Of a DNA stretch of 57,725 bases, positions 46,200-55,654 are shown in pieces. The stretch lies in NCBI RefSeq assembly GCF_002835805.1, contig NZ_PISE01000012.1, positions 1 through 57,725 on the forward strand. Direction: 5' to 3'. Both the position numbers and the translations under genes were made by a program. Under the pieces are notes generated by a model. It did not search any database, was not told the DNA's origin, and saw only the letters and a list, made by a program, of their open reading frames with translations. Source of the stretch: Niallia nealsonii (GTDB taxonomy: Bacteria; Bacillota; Bacilli; Bacillales; Cytobacillaceae). Each line of letters begins with the position of its first letter. The stretch's first letter is position 1.

Positions 46200-46336
46200 G
46201 GGATATGACTGAAGCTTTTTAAATGATTACAGAAAAATTTTTCCAGTTGTTGTGCACAATGCGGGAACGTAAACATGGGGAATTTCGGCTAATAATTTAG
46301 CTGAGGTTTCGACGTTTTGAAGGAGGGTATATTTTG

Positions 46337-47281
46337 ATGATCGAAATAGAAAAACCAAAAATCGAAACGGTTGAGATCAACGATGAGGCCAAATACGGCA
46401 AATTCGTCGTAGAGCCACTTGAGCGCGGATATGGTACTACTTTGGGTAACTCCTTACGTCGTATTCTATTATCCTCACTCCCTGGTGCCGCTATCACATC
46501 CATTCAAATTGATGGGGTACTTCATGAGTTCTCAACAATTGAAGGCGTCGTAGAAGATGTAACATCTATCATATTAAACATCAAAAAACTAGCATTGAAA
46601 ATCTATTCTGATGATGAGAAAACTTTAGAAATAGATATTCAAGGTGAAGGTGTAGTTACAGCAGCTGATATTACACATGATAGTGACGTAGAAATTTTAA
46701 ATCCGGATCTTTATATTGCTACATTAGGTTCAAATGGGAATATGCGTATGCGTTTAACAGCTAAGCGCGGACGTGGTTATATTCCTGCTGAACAAAATAA
46801 GCGTGAGGATCAGCCTATTGGTGTAATTCCTATTGACTCTATTTATACACCTGTATCTAGAGTATCTTATCAAGTTGAGAATACTCGTGTTGGTCAATTG
46901 ACTAATTATGATAAATTAACGTTTGACGTTTGGACTGACGGTAGTACAGGTCCTCAAGATGCAATTGCACTTGGTGCAAAGATCTTAACGGAGCATTTGA
47001 ATATCTTTGTTGGTTTAACTGATGAAGCGCAAAATGCTGAGATTATGGTTGAAAAAGAAGAAGATCAAAAAGAAAAAGTTCTTGAGATGACGATTGAAGA
47101 ATTGGATTTATCTGTTCGTTCTTATAACTGCTTAAAACGTGCTGGTATTAATACAGTACAAGAGCTAGCTAATAAAACAGAAGAAGATATGATGAAAGTT
47201 CGAAATCTAGGTAGAAAATCTCTTGAAGAAGTTAAACATAAGTTAGAAGAACTTGGCTTAGGCCTAAGAAAAGACGACTGA
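46337..47281 (+). CDS. rpoA: DNA-directed RNA polymerase subunit alpha
   Basis: Assembly platform of RNA polymerase. The 314-aa product has the N-terminal dimerisation domain ([30 protein letters not shown]) and the C-terminal UP-element/activator-binding domain (about 245-314: [22 protein letters not shown]). The ATG at 46337 is used; a TTG just before it shares the frame but matches the family less well. SD GAAGGAGGG. Confidence 0.96.
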   Translation: MIEIEKPKIETVEINDEAKYGKFVVEPLERGYGTTLGNSLRRILLSSLPGAAITSIQIDGVLHEFSTIEGVVEDVTSIILNIKKLALKIYSDDEKTLEIDIQGEGVVTAADITHDSDVEILNPDLYIATLGSNGNMRMRLTAKRGRGYIPAEQNKREDQPIGVIPIDSIYTPVSRVSYQVENTRVGQLTNYDKLTFDVWTDGSTGPQDAIALGAKILTEHLNIFVGLTDEAQNAEIMVEKEEDQKEKVLEMTIEELDLSVRSYNCLKRAGINTVQELANKTEEDMMKVRNLGRKSLEEVKHKLEELGLGLRKDD

Positions 47282-47311
47282 TTGAACATTTAATGATAAC
47301 AGTCATCTTAG

Positions 47312-47701
<390 letters not shown>

Positions 47702-47720
47702 TAGACACTTAAAAGACAAC

Positions 47721-47771
47721 AAGGGTGCGGGACAGTTTATATTGATATGAAACTTGTTCGAGTACCCTTTT
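47721..47771 (+). terminator. First terminator after rplQ
   Basis: AAGGGT (47721-47726) pairs with ACCCTT (47764-47769), with an inner ACAGTTT/AACTTGT stem, then a T tract. It ends the S10-spc-alpha super-operon. Confidence 0.7.
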
Positions 47772-47869
47772 TCTTTAATTGGATTAAACTATTATTAACA
47801 GGCCACCTATAGAGTGTTACGATGAGCGTTAATGAAAGAAGAAATAAAATAATGTTAATGACTCGTCTA

Positions 47870-47922
47870 GCTCGTGCACCTCATTTATATTAATATTATA
47901 AATAGAGGTGCGGGCTTTTTTG
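47870..47922 (+). terminator. Second terminator between rplQ and ecfA1
   Basis: GCACCTC (47876-47882) pairs with GAGGTGC (47905-47911), with GCTC/GGGC extending the stem, AT-rich loop, then six Ts. No gene is recognised between it and the first terminator. Confidence 0.75.
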
Positions 47923-48052
47923 TATTTTTTAATGAACTTTGCTGGGTGCTACGAGATGGATAGCATAAGAGAAAACAGATTAACCTTAGGTAGAATAATG
48001 TAGAGAAGTATAATGGGGATTATCACTCAATAATCTTATGTTAAACCAATTC

Positions 48053-48084
48053 AAAGCTCGCCCAATTGGCGGGTTTTCTTTTTA
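48053..48084 (+). terminator. Third terminator, directly before ecfA1
   Basis: CTCGCC (48057-48062), loop CAATT, GGCGGG (48068-48073), then a T-rich run. A TATAAT at 48009-48014 lies ~45 bases upstream, so this could be an attenuator of the ecf operon rather than a plain terminator. ecfA1 starts only 26 bases later. Confidence 0.75.
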
Positions 48085-48109
48085 TTTAAAAAGACGTGGA
48101 GGAAAATAG

Positions 48110-48949
48110 ATGAACCAAAAAGTACTGGTATCTGTTGAAAATGTATCCTTCCGATATAATGAAGAAGGGGATAAGGCTTTGGATGACGTTTCTTTTCAGG
48201 TCAAAGAAGGGGAATGGGTGGCCATTGTCGGTCATAATGGCTCTGGAAAATCTACTCTTGCTAAGTTATTAAATGGTTTGTATTTTCCTAATGAGGGTTC
48301 TATTATAATTGATCATAATGTATTATCAGAGGATTCTGTATGGGAAACGAGAAAAAAAATAGGGATGGTTTTTCAGAATCCTGATAATCAGTTTGTCGGC
48401 ACAACTGTAAAGGATGATGTGGCTTTTGGTTTAGAAAATAATGGGATTCCAAGAGAAGACATGATAAAAAGAGTGGAGTATGCTTTAAGTAAAGTAAAGA
48501 TGTTATCTTTTCTCGATCAAGAGCCGCACCATCTATCGGGGGGGCAAAAACAAAGGGTTGCAATTGCAGGCGTTATAGCACTAAAACCTGCTGTCATCGT
48601 TTTAGATGAAGCTACATCTATGTTAGATCCACAAGGTAGAGAAGAAGTATTGCAGCTTATTAAAGAATTGAGAGAACAGAAAATGACCGTTATTTCGATC
48701 ACTCATGATTTAGATGAGGCATCCAAAGCTGATAAAATTATTGTAATGAATAAAGGAAAAGTATATGCAGTAGGAACGCCAGCGGAAATATTTCAATTAG
48801 ATAAAGAACTAATAGAGATAGGCTTAGATATTCCTTTTACAATTAAGTTAAAAAGTGAATTAGCTAATAAAGGAATAAATCTTATGAATGTATATTTATC
48901 AGAAGAAGAGTTGGTGACAGAATTATGGACATCTCACTTCAAAAAGTAG
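48110..48949 (+). CDS. ecfA1: ECF transporter ATPase EcfA1 (CbiO-type)
   Basis: ATPase subunit of the energy-coupling module for vitamin/micronutrient uptake. The 279-aa product has Walker A GHNGSGKST (about residues 41-49), Q-loop FQNPDNQ, signature LSGGQKQR (about 143-150), Walker B VIVLDEATS and switch His in SITHDLDE. It overlaps ecfA2 by 25 bases. Because no S-component gene is adjacent, this is a group II system sharing one core among several substrate binders encoded elsewhere. Confidence 0.95.
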   Translation: MNQKVLVSVENVSFRYNEEGDKALDDVSFQVKEGEWVAIVGHNGSGKSTLAKLLNGLYFPNEGSIIIDHNVLSEDSVWETRKKIGMVFQNPDNQFVGTTVKDDVAFGLENNGIPREDMIKRVEYALSKVKMLSFLDQEPHHLSGGQKQRVAIAGVIALKPAVIVLDEATSMLDPQGREEVLQLIKELREQKMTVISITHDLDEASKADKIIVMNKGKVYAVGTPAEIFQLDKELIEIGLDIPFTIKLKSELANKGINLMNVYLSEEELVTELWTSHFKK

Positions 48950-49797
48950 ATTATCGTTATCAAGTTAATACGCCTTTTGAAAGATTAGCTATTCAAAATG
49001 TAGATATAGATATATCAAAAGGAATATATATGGCGATTATTGGACATACAGGTTCAGGGAAGTCTACCGTATTACAGCATTTAAATGGACTATTGATTCC
49101 CTCTGAAGGTATAGTTATTATCGGTGATAGAAGACTTGAAGCTAAAAAAAGGCATAAAAACTTGCGGACTATTCGTCAAAAAGTAGGGATTGTCTTTCAA
49201 TTTCCGGAACAACAGTTATTTGAAGAAACGGTAGAAAAAGATATATGTTTTGGTCCCTTGAATTTTGGGATTTCAGAAAATGATGCAAAACTGCGTGCTA
49301 AAAAAGCGTTAGCTGAGGTTGGTCTATCAGAGGACGTGCTTCAAAAGTCTCCTTTTGACCTATCAGGAGGACAAATGCGAAGAGTGGCGATTGCTGGGGT
49401 GTTAGCTATGGAACCAGATGTGCTAGTCCTTGATGAACCTACAGCTGGCCTTGATCCAAAAGGCCGAAAAGAAATCATGGATATGTTTTATGACCTGCAT
49501 AAAAAAAGAAACCTAACAACTGTGCTTGTTACACATAGTATGGAAGATGCTGCTTTATATGCGGAGAAAATAGTGATTATGAATAAGGGAAAAGTATATA
49601 AAAGTGGAACACCAGAACAAATATTTTCTAAAGCTGATGAATTGCAAGAAATTGGATTGAATCTTCCGGAGGTTGTGCGTTTTCAACAAAAGATAGAAGC
49701 TAGATTTGGAAGAAAGATGAAACAAGTTCATTTAAATATGGAAAGTTTTATATTAGAGTTTGTAAGTTATTTGAGAGAGGGCGTAGAAAGCACATGA
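48925..49797 (+). CDS. ecfA2: ECF transporter ATPase EcfA2
   Basis: Second ATPase, forming an asymmetric heterodimer with EcfA1. The 290-aa product has Walker A GHTGSGKST (about 39-47), Q-loop FQFPEQQ, signature LSGGQMRR, Walker B VLVLDEPTAGLDPKG and H-loop VTHSMEDAA. C-terminal extension of about 60 residues mediates dimer contacts in the family. Start lies inside ecfA1; stop overlaps the ecfT start (ATGA). Confidence 0.95.
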   Translation: MDISLQKVDYRYQVNTPFERLAIQNVDIDISKGIYMAIIGHTGSGKSTVLQHLNGLLIPSEGIVIIGDRRLEAKKRHKNLRTIRQKVGIVFQFPEQQLFEETVEKDICFGPLNFGISENDAKLRAKKALAEVGLSEDVLQKSPFDLSGGQMRRVAIAGVLAMEPDVLVLDEPTAGLDPKGRKEIMDMFYDLHKKRNLTTVLVTHSMEDAALYAEKIVIMNKGKVYKSGTPEQIFSKADELQEIGLNLPEVVRFQQKIEARFGRKMKQVHLNMESFILEFVSYLREGVEST

Positions 49798-50591
49798 TGG
49801 GGAAAATGCTGATTGGCCGATTTGTGCCTCTTGATTCAACTTTGCACCGTATGGATCCACGAGCCAAACTAATTGTAGTTTTTTTATTTATCTGTATTGT
49901 TTTTTTTGCAACGAACAGTTGGGGCTATTTGCTTTTAATAGCATATGTACTTTTTATGACGATTCTTTCCAAAGTGCCTATTAAATATATATATATTGGA
50001 TTGAAGCCAGTATTATGGTTAATACTATTTACTTTTTTTCTTCATCTTTTTTTTACTAAAGAAGGAGATTTGTTCTTTCATTATGGCTGGATTAGTATAT
50101 ATGAAGAAGGGGTACGAATGGGTATTCTTATATCGATTCGGTTCTTTTTGCTTATTATTATGACATCGCTACTCACTTTAACTACAACGCCGATTGAATT
50201 GACGGATGCTATTGAAACTTTATTAGCACCATTAAAAAAGGTGAAATTTCCTGTTCATGAGCTTGCTTTAATGATGTCCATCTCACTGAGGTTCATTCCT
50301 ACCTTGATGGATGAAACAGAAAAAATTATGAAAGCTCAAATTGCAAGGGGTGTAGAATTCTCTAGTGGGCCAATAAAGAATCGTATAAAGGCAATTGTCC
50401 CTCTTTTTATCCCGTTGTTTGTTAATTCATTTAAACGAGCTGAAGAATTGGCTATTGCAATGGAAGCTAGGGGATACCAGGGTGGAGAAGGACGCACTAA
50501 GTATAGGCAGCTAACATGGCAAATGACAGATACTGTAATGATTATTATATTGCTTCTAGTTACTGCATTCCTTCTGTTATTAAGAGGATAA
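49794..50591 (+). CDS. ecfT: ECF transporter transmembrane subunit EcfT
   Basis: Membrane scaffold that couples the two ATPases to a substrate-binding S component. The 265-aa product has several hydrophobic spans (about residues 25-60, 70-85, 105-130, 240-262). The coupling helices carry the Ala-Arg-Gly type motifs: ARG in QIARGVEF and EARGYQGGE. Two in-frame ATGs (49794, 49797) are possible; the first overlaps the ecfA2 stop. truA begins at or just after its stop. Confidence 0.94.
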   Translation: MMGKMLIGRFVPLDSTLHRMDPRAKLIVVFLFICIVFFATNSWGYLLLIAYVLFMTILSKVPIKYIYIGLKPVLWLILFTFFLHLFFTKEGDLFFHYGWISIYEEGVRMGILISIRFFLLIIMTSLLTLTTTPIELTDAIETLLAPLKKVKFPVHELALMMSISLRFIPTLMDETEKIMKAQIARGVEFSSGPIKNRIKAIVPLFIPLFVNSFKRAEELAIAMEARGYQGGEGRTKYRQLTWQMTDTVMIIILLLVTAFLLLLRG

Positions 50592-50602
50592 TGGAGAAAA
50601 AT

Positions 50603-51340
50603 ATGCAACGATATAAATGTGAAATAATCTACGATGGCTCTGCTTATTGTGGCTTTCAAATTCAACCGAAAGACCGAACTGTACAAGGAGAGATAGAAAG
50701 AGCATTAAAGAAGCTGCATAAAGGCGTAGATGTTAAAATCCAAGCCTCTGGGCGAACGGATGCAGGCGTACATGCAGTGGGACAAGTTATTCATTTTGAT
50801 TCAGATTTAGATATTCCTATAGGAAAATGGGAGCTAGCGTTAAATACGCTTTTGCCGCATGAGATTGTGGTAGCTAAAACAGAAGCTGTTAGTAATAATT
50901 TTCATGCTAGATATAATGTTACTGGTAAGGAATATCGCTATTTTATTCAGCTAGGCGAAAGAAGAGATCCCTTTAAACGTAATTATGCTTATTATTATCC
51001 ATATCCATTAAATCTTGATGCCATGAGAGAGGCAATGAATTATTTTGTTGGAGAATTTGATTTCACCAGTTTTTGTTCAGCAAAAACGGATAAAGAAGAT
51101 AAAATAAGAAAAATTACCTCCATGGAGTTAATAGAAGAAGAGAATATGTTAATATTTAGCTTTAAAGGAAATGGTTTTTTGTATAATATGGTACGTATTA
51201 TTATTGGCACTCTTTTAGATGTTGGAAGAGGGAAAAAACGTCCCGATTCTATCCCTGCTATCATTGCAGGAAAAGATCGAAAACTTGCTGGTAAAACGGC
51301 TTCTGCTAATGGTTTGTATTTATGGAAAGTGCATTATTAG
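50603..51340 (+). CDS. truA: tRNA pseudouridine synthase A
   Basis: Converts U38-U40 of the tRNA anticodon stem to pseudouridine. The 245-aa product has the catalytic motif ASGRTDAGVHAVGQV with the nucleophilic Asp (about residue 52), FHARYNVTGKEYRY, and a C-terminal NGFLYNMVRIIIGTLL. The ATG at 50603, with SD GGAG six bases away, is chosen; the ATG at 50591 overlapping the ecfT stop would add four residues and is also possible. Downstream is an A/T-only hairpin (51352-51380) that is not a standard terminator. Confidence 0.93.
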   Translation: MQRYKCEIIYDGSAYCGFQIQPKDRTVQGEIERALKKLHKGVDVKIQASGRTDAGVHAVGQVIHFDSDLDIPIGKWELALNTLLPHEIVVAKTEAVSNNFHARYNVTGKEYRYFIQLGERRDPFKRNYAYYYPYPLNLDAMREAMNYFVGEFDFTSFCSAKTDKEDKIRKITSMELIEEENMLIFSFKGNGFLYNMVRIIIGTLLDVGRGKKRPDSIPAIIAGKDRKLAGKTASANGLYLWKVHY

Positions 51341-51409
51341 AGAAAAGAATAGAGTTTTTTTGTTTTTCAAAAAAAAACTCATAACAACTAATCCTGGTGT
51401 AACATTTCC

Positions 51410-51438
51410 TTGACATATACAATTCTAGGATATATCAT
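51410..51438 (+). promoter_or_regulatory. Promoter of rplM-rpsI
   Basis: TTGACA (51410-51415), 17-base spacer, TATCAT (51433-51438), placed just before the L13 leader. Confidence 0.75.
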
Positions 51439-51443
51439 AATAT

Positions 51444-51545
51444 GGTATGTATTTTAACCCCACATTAAGCCCCGGAACTTAATTGTGTGAACATATAGAC
51501 GTAATAAAACTTAAATTAATTTATTGAAAAAATTTCAATTTCAGG
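51444..51545 (+). promoter_or_regulatory. Ribosomal protein L13 leader
   Basis: The ACCCCACATTAAG...CTTAATTGTGTG arrangement (51457-51490) resembles the Firmicutes L13 leader, a short autoregulatory structure before rplM. Pairing is CTTAAT (51478-51483) with ATTAAG (51465-51470), with CACA flanking TGTG. Assigned on position and resemblance; a covariance-model search would settle it. Confidence 0.6.
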
Positions 51546-51556
51546 AGGGAAAACTA

Positions 51557-51994
51557 ATGCGTACAACGTTTATGGCTAATTCAAATACTGTTGATCGTAA
51601 ATGGTACGTTATTGATGCTGAAGGCAAAACTTTAGGTCGTCTTTCTAGTGAAGTGGCATCAATACTACGTGGTAAACATAAACCAACTTTCACACCACAT
51701 GTGGACACTGGTGATAATGTTATTATCTTAAATGCTTCAAAAATCGAATTGACTGGTAAAAAATTAACTGACAAAATTTACTACCGTCATACAATGCACC
51801 CAGGTGGATTAAAATCAAGAACAGCATTAGAAATGCGCACAAACTACCCTGAGAAAATGTTGGAACTTGCTATTAAAGGCATGCTTCCTAAAAATTCTCT
51901 TGGTCGTCAAATGTTTAAAAAATTACATGTATACGCTGGTAGCGAGCATCCGCACCAAGCACAACAACCAGAAGTTTACGAACTTCGCGGATAA
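51557..51994 (+). CDS. rplM: 50S ribosomal protein L13
   Basis: Early-assembly 50S protein. The 145-aa product starts [16 protein letters not shown], with [21 protein letters not shown] and [20 protein letters not shown] in conserved positions. The ATG at 51557 follows CAGGAGGGAAA; an ORF from 51524 adds pre-SD sequence. rpsI follows after 21 bases. Confidence 0.96.
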   Translation: MRTTFMANSNTVDRKWYVIDAEGKTLGRLSSEVASILRGKHKPTFTPHVDTGDNVIILNASKIELTGKKLTDKIYYRHTMHPGGLKSRTALEMRTNYPEKMLELAIKGMLPKNSLGRQMFKKLHVYAGSEHPHQAQQPEVYELRG

Positions 51995-52015
51995 TTATTA
52001 AGGGAGGTAAAAGAA

Positions 52016-52408
52016 ATGGCACAGGTTCAATATATCGGTACTGGTCGTCGTAAAAGCTCCGTTGCACGTGTTCGTTTAGTTCCAGGCGACGGTAAAATCA
52101 TCATCAATGGTCGTGAAATCGAAACTTATATTCCGTTTGCAGCTTTACGTGAAGTTGTTAAACAACCATTAGTAGCTACTGAAACAACTGGAAGCTACGA
52201 TATTCTAGTAAATGTTAGCGGTGGAGGATATACTGGTCAAGCTGGAGCTATCCGTCATGGTATCGCTCGTGCTTTACTTCAAGCAGATCCTGAATTCCGT
52301 CCAACATTAAAACGTGCAGGATTATTAACTCGTGACGCTCGTATGAAAGAACGTAAAAAATACGGTCTTAAAGGCGCTCGTCGTGCACCTCAGTTCTCAA
52401 AACGTTAA
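52016..52408 (+). CDS. rpsI: 30S ribosomal protein S9
   Basis: 30S head protein whose C-terminal tail reaches P-site tRNA. The 130-aa product starts [19 protein letters not shown], has [20 protein letters not shown] and ends RRAPQFSKR, the conserved basic tail. SD AAGGGAGG. A terminator follows. Confidence 0.96.
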   Translation: MAQVQYIGTGRRKSSVARVRLVPGDGKIIINGREIETYIPFAALREVVKQPLVATETTGSYDILVNVSGGGYTGQAGAIRHGIARALLQADPEFRPTLKRAGLLTRDARMKERKKYGLKGARRAPQFSKR

Positions 52409-52425
52409 TTATTATACGTTTCGAA

Positions 52426-52458
52426 GGCTCTCAAGCTTTTTGCTTGGGGGTCTTTTTT
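52426..52458 (+). terminator. Terminator after rpsI
   Basis: GGCTCTCAAGC (52426-52436), loop TTTTT, GCTTGGGGGTC (52442-52452, with G-U pairs), then six Ts. Confidence 0.88.
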
Positions 52459-52588
52459 ATATTCCAGATATGATACTCTTTTAGTTTCTTTATATATCAT
52501 TTTGTGAGAAGAAGGAAAAATAATGCATAAGTTGGTGAGAATAAAGTCTGCCTACTATTGGATAGTATTTATAAAAGGAGTAATGATA

Positions 52589-53010
52589 GTGTTTCAAGAA
52601 ATAATTGAATGGGCTATGCTAATAATTCCTATTATTTCTTTGTTTTTTCTGCAAAAAGGAGCGTTTAGAAAATATTTATCTGTTTCTCTTTTTGTTACAA
52701 TTATAAATTCAATTATGTACTTGGCCCCGTGGCATTATAATTGATGGAGGGAAATTGGGCTTTTTAATTAGGATAATATAATTCCTATACACTGGGTGTT
52801 TGTTGCTTATCCGATTGCGACTATTTGGATTTTTACGTATACGTTTAGACGTTTTAAGCTATATTGTTTAAATGCTTTACTAGATAGTTTTTATGTTTAT
52901 GGTTGGTATCCTCAGCAATAATAAAGCCTTTTGCAACATTGCTTATCATGTTGACTGTAAGTATTATTATTTATGGATTTCAATGGTGGTATGAGAAGCA
53001 GGATAAGTAA
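52589..53010 (+). pseudogene. Broken integral membrane protein gene
   Basis: A once ~140-aa hydrophobic protein. The first part reads from GTG 52589 (SD AAGGAG): EWAMLIIPIISLFFLQKGAF and a second span. In-frame stops at 52742 and 52769 follow, and the same frame then resumes as NIIPIHWVFVAYPIATIWIF (52775 on) until 52919. After a one-base shift the end reads LLIMLTVSIIIYGFQWWYE with a stop at 53008. I recall similar four-span proteins of unknown function in other Bacillaceae (LLIIPW...RRYMP... types), but this family assignment is from memory. SD and promoter remnants are present; the product cannot be functional. Confidence 0.75.
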
Positions 53011-53118
53011 ATTTCTCCATTCTTAGCAATAATCATATATATTGGATATGGAAATTTTAAAGGTGTTAGTATCACTCGTTAATCTTAGAAAAAACTAAAT
53101 TAAGGGGTGAGACACATA

Positions 53119-53559
53119 GTGACAGTTATTACAAATTTTGATTTAAAAAAAAGAGAAAAACAAATTAAATATGAAAGATCTATACTACGGGACATTTCTA
53201 TTAAGGACTTAAAAGAAAAAGTAGCAAGGTGCTTTGGATCTTCTAATTTAACTTCTAGTATGATTATGACCTCGGGAATTGAAGAGGCTTGTTATGATGT
53301 AGCGATTGAAGCATTTTTACTTGGAGCAAATTTTAGCAAATTCAATATGTATGGTGAAAGTGAACAAGAGGTAAAGCAGAGATGTATAAATGAAGATAGA
53401 CATCTGAAGGATACTTTATTTCATTTTTTATTATATTGGGGAAGCAAAGAAAGCAGCAAAAATGAATCTCTTCTTTATTTATGTGAGCAATTTGTGGACG
53501 AGTGGTGGAATGAAGGGTTTGAGAAGGCGAATAAAAGAAGAAAATTAAAACTTCATTAA
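53119..53559 (+). CDS. ybaK: YbaK family protein (DUF2521), function unknown
   Basis: A 146-aa soluble protein in the place of B. subtilis ybaK, upstream of cwlD. Recognisable features are EACYDVAIEAFLLGANFSKF, the YGES motif, and a tryptophan-rich end (FVDEWWNEGFEKANKRRKLKLH region). No known catalytic motif. The GTG at 53119 is chosen, 9 bases after AAGGGGTG; the GTG at 53107 is part of that SD. In B. subtilis the pair is expressed with sporulation genes, so a spore role is possible but unproven. Confidence 0.75.
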   Translation: MTVITNFDLKKREKQIKYERSILRDISIKDLKEKVARCFGSSNLTSSMIMTSGIEEACYDVAIEAFLLGANFSKFNMYGESEQEVKQRCINEDRHLKDTLFHFLLYWGSKESSKNESLLYLCEQFVDEWWNEGFEKANKRRKLKLH

Positions 53560-53563
53560 GTGT

Positions 53564-53613
53564 AATAGGGCAGTTGGTTTTCTAACGTAAAGTTAGCGAG
53601 CTGGCTGCCTATT
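53564..53613 (+). other. Hairpin between ybaK and cwlD
   Basis: AATAGGGCAG (53564-53573) pairs with CTGCCTATT (53605-53613) with one bulged G, and CTAAC/GTTAG forms an inner stem. Only TTAGTTG follows, so terminator strength would be low; cwlD follows 85 bases later. Confidence 0.55.
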
Positions 53614-53697
53614 TAGTTGTACTTTCAGTTCTAAACGATTTCCTTGTCCCATATAGTATTGTTAAGGACGAGCAGGTAGGGAGGATTGACTAGAGTC

Positions 53698-54417
53698 GTG
53701 AATAAGAAAATGAAAATAAGTATATTTACAATAGGATTGATGCTCCTGTTTTTTATTTTGCAATATGACTTTTCAAATGATGATTCATGGGATGCGTGGA
53801 ATCTACCTTTAACTGGAAAGATTATTGTCATTGACCCAGGTCATGGTGGCCCAGATGGCGGAGCAGGAGATAAAGATGTTTTAGAAAAGGATGTTGCCTT
53901 AAATGTGTCTTTGAAAATAAGAGATTATTTACAGGAACAAGGGGCACTAGTTATTATGACTAGGGAAGAGGATAAGGATTTAGCGAGCGAAAATACAAGG
54001 GGCTATCGTAATCGTAAAGTGGAAGATTTAAAAGAAAGATTGAATATCATTAACAAATCGGACGCGGATTTCTTTTTAAGTGTTCATTTAAATGCAATTC
54101 CTTCCTCTAAGTGGAGCGGGGCACAAACGTTCTATGCTCCGCATATTAAAGAAAATGAAGTAGCTGCTAAATTTATTCAAGATGAGTTAATAGAAAATTT
54201 AGAAAATACAACGAGAAAAGCAAAGCCTCTCGGAAGTGTGTATATATTAAAATATGCTGAAAAGCCAGGAGCTCTTGTAGAAATTGGTTTTTTATCTAAT
54301 CGGACTGAAAAGTTAAATCTAATGGATGAGAGTTATCAAAATAAAGTAGCTGCTTCTGTTTATAAAGGAATTAATCGTTATTTCACAAATGAAGAAGAAA
54401 TTAAAGTCGAGGATTAA
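53698..54417 (+). CDS. cwlD: N-acetylmuramoyl-L-alanine amidase CwlD
   Basis: Sporulation amidase that, with PdaA, makes muramic-delta-lactam in spore cortex, needed for germination. The 239-aa product has an N-terminal membrane/signal anchor (about 6-22) and an Amidase_3 domain with zinc/catalytic residues in DPGHGGPDGG (first His), LEKDVAL (Glu), SVHLNA (second His) and LVEIGFLSN (Glu). The start is uncertain: TTG 53686 is one base from GGGAGG, GTG 53698 is 13 away; I prefer the latter. Confidence 0.9.
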   Translation: MNKKMKISIFTIGLMLLFFILQYDFSNDDSWDAWNLPLTGKIIVIDPGHGGPDGGAGDKDVLEKDVALNVSLKIRDYLQEQGALVIMTREEDKDLASENTRGYRNRKVEDLKERLNIINKSDADFFLSVHLNAIPSSKWSGAQTFYAPHIKENEVAAKFIQDELIENLENTTRKAKPLGSVYILKYAEKPGALVEIGFLSNRTEKLNLMDESYQNKVAASVYKGINRYFTNEEEIKVED

Positions 54418-54442
54418 ATGATTGAGAATGATAGGGTGAGCT

Positions 54443-54469
54443 AAGAGAGATAGAATACTCTCTTTTTTT
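54443..54469 (+). terminator. Terminator after cwlD
   Basis: AAGAGAG (54443-54449), loop of 8, CTCTCTT (54458-54464), then a run of seven Ts. Confidence 0.85.
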
Positions 54470-54541
54470 CTATGTAGATATATTGTGAAGAATAGTTTTG
54501 CGGTTTAGTGAAGTCTTTAATGTAAACGTTATAAAAATATA

Positions 54542-54550
54542 TGCTATAAT
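54542..54550 (+). promoter_or_regulatory. Extended -10 promoter of salA
   Basis: TGCTATAAT (54542-54550), with TGn extension and a weak -35 (TGTAAA, 54521-54526, 18 bases). Followed 26 bases later by the salA ATG. Confidence 0.6.
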
Positions 54551-54575
54551 ATTTGGTAAAATGAGGGGGATTGTC

Positions 54576-55604
54576 ATGATAACAAAAGATGAAATAGAAA
54601 ATCTAGTAGAGAGTATGATAGATCCTTTTTTACATAAGACATTATTAGAATTAAATTCCATTAAAGATTTAAAATGGGATGAAGAGAAAAAACATGTCAG
54701 TATAAAGATTGCGGTTGCACAGTTAGGCACGCAAGCTCAATTGGAGTTACAAGAAAATATCGTTTCCCTTTTGAAAGGAAATGGTGTAGAGAGTGTGGGG
54801 TTGCGATTTAGCGAGCTACCAAGTGGATTAGTAAATGAAATGCTTGAGAATAAGAAAGATAGTGGAAACCCTGTGTATATAGCTATTGCAAGTGGAAAAG
54901 GAGGAGTGGGAAAATCAACTGTTTCTGTAAACCTTGCAGTAGCCCTTGCGAGATTAGGGAAAAAGGTTGGAATAATGGATGCTGATATATACGGATTTAG
55001 TGTTCCAGATATGATGGGAATCTCTAAGCGTCCTCTTGTCGAAAATGAAAAAATTATACCGGTGGAACGTTTTGGAGTAAAAGTAATTTCAATGGGTTTC
55101 TTTGTAGAGGATAATGCCCCGATTATATGGAGAGGGCCAATGCTTGGTAAAATGTTAACTAGTTTTCTAGAGGAAGTACAATGGGGAGAGTTAGATTATC
55201 TCATTTTAGACTTGCCTCCAGGAACAGGAGATGTCGCTTTAGACGTCCATACAATGCTCCCTGCGAGTAAAGAGGTTATTGTAACCACACCACATCCGAC
55301 TGCTGCTTTTGTTGCGGCAAGAGCGGGGGCGATGGCCTTAAAGACAGAACATGATATATTGGGTGTCATTGAAAATATGTCTTATTTTGAAAGCAAAGTT
55401 ACTGGTGAAAAAGAATATGTATTTGGTAAGGGTGGAGGAATTAAACTAGCAGAGGATTTAGAAGTTCCACTTTTAGGACAGCTTCCATTAGCACAACCGG
55501 ACTGGAATACAGAAGATTTTGCTCCATCAGTTTATCAAGAGAACCACATGTTAGGTGAAAAATATAAAGAAATAGCAGAGCATATAATCAATGTACTGAA
55601 ATGA
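54576..55604 (+). CDS. salA: Mrp/ApbC family P-loop ATPase SalA
   Basis: MRP-family ATPase; in B. subtilis SalA indirectly raises exoprotease expression by repressing scoC. The 342-aa product has an N-terminal MIP18-like domain (about 1-95), then a ParA/MinD-type ATPase: deviant Walker A SGKGGVGKSTVS (about 106-117), DADIYGFSVPDMMG, and PPGTGD. The CPxC iron-sulfur motif typical of many Mrp proteins is missing (ENMSYFESKVTGEKEYVFG), which also holds for SalA as I recall it. The ATG at 54576 follows GAGGGGGA. Confidence 0.9.
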   Translation: MITKDEIENLVESMIDPFLHKTLLELNSIKDLKWDEEKKHVSIKIAVAQLGTQAQLELQENIVSLLKGNGVESVGLRFSELPSGLVNEMLENKKDSGNPVYIAIASGKGGVGKSTVSVNLAVALARLGKKVGIMDADIYGFSVPDMMGISKRPLVENEKIIPVERFGVKVISMGFFVEDNAPIIWRGPMLGKMLTSFLEEVQWGELDYLILDLPPGTGDVALDVHTMLPASKEVIVTTPHPTAAFVAARAGAMALKTEHDILGVIENMSYFESKVTGEKEYVFGKGGGIKLAEDLEVPLLGQLPLAQPDWNTEDFAPSVYQENHMLGEKYKEIAEHIINVLK

Positions 55605-55605
55605 T

Positions 55606-55653
55606 AGAAACAAAAAGGAACTGCTTATTTTATAGAAGTTCCTTTTTGTTTCT
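55606..55653. terminator. Bidirectional terminator between salA and gerD
   Basis: AGAAACAAAAAGGAACT (55606-55622) pairs with AGTTCCTTTTTGTTTCT (55637-55653). Both strands end in T-rich sequence, serving convergent salA (+) and gerD (-); it abuts the gerD stop. Confidence 0.88.
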
Positions 55654-55654
55654 G

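Noticed and set aside
51352-51380. Hairpin after truA as a terminator
   Set aside because: Stem is almost all T against A with no GC core and ends in ACTC, not a T run.
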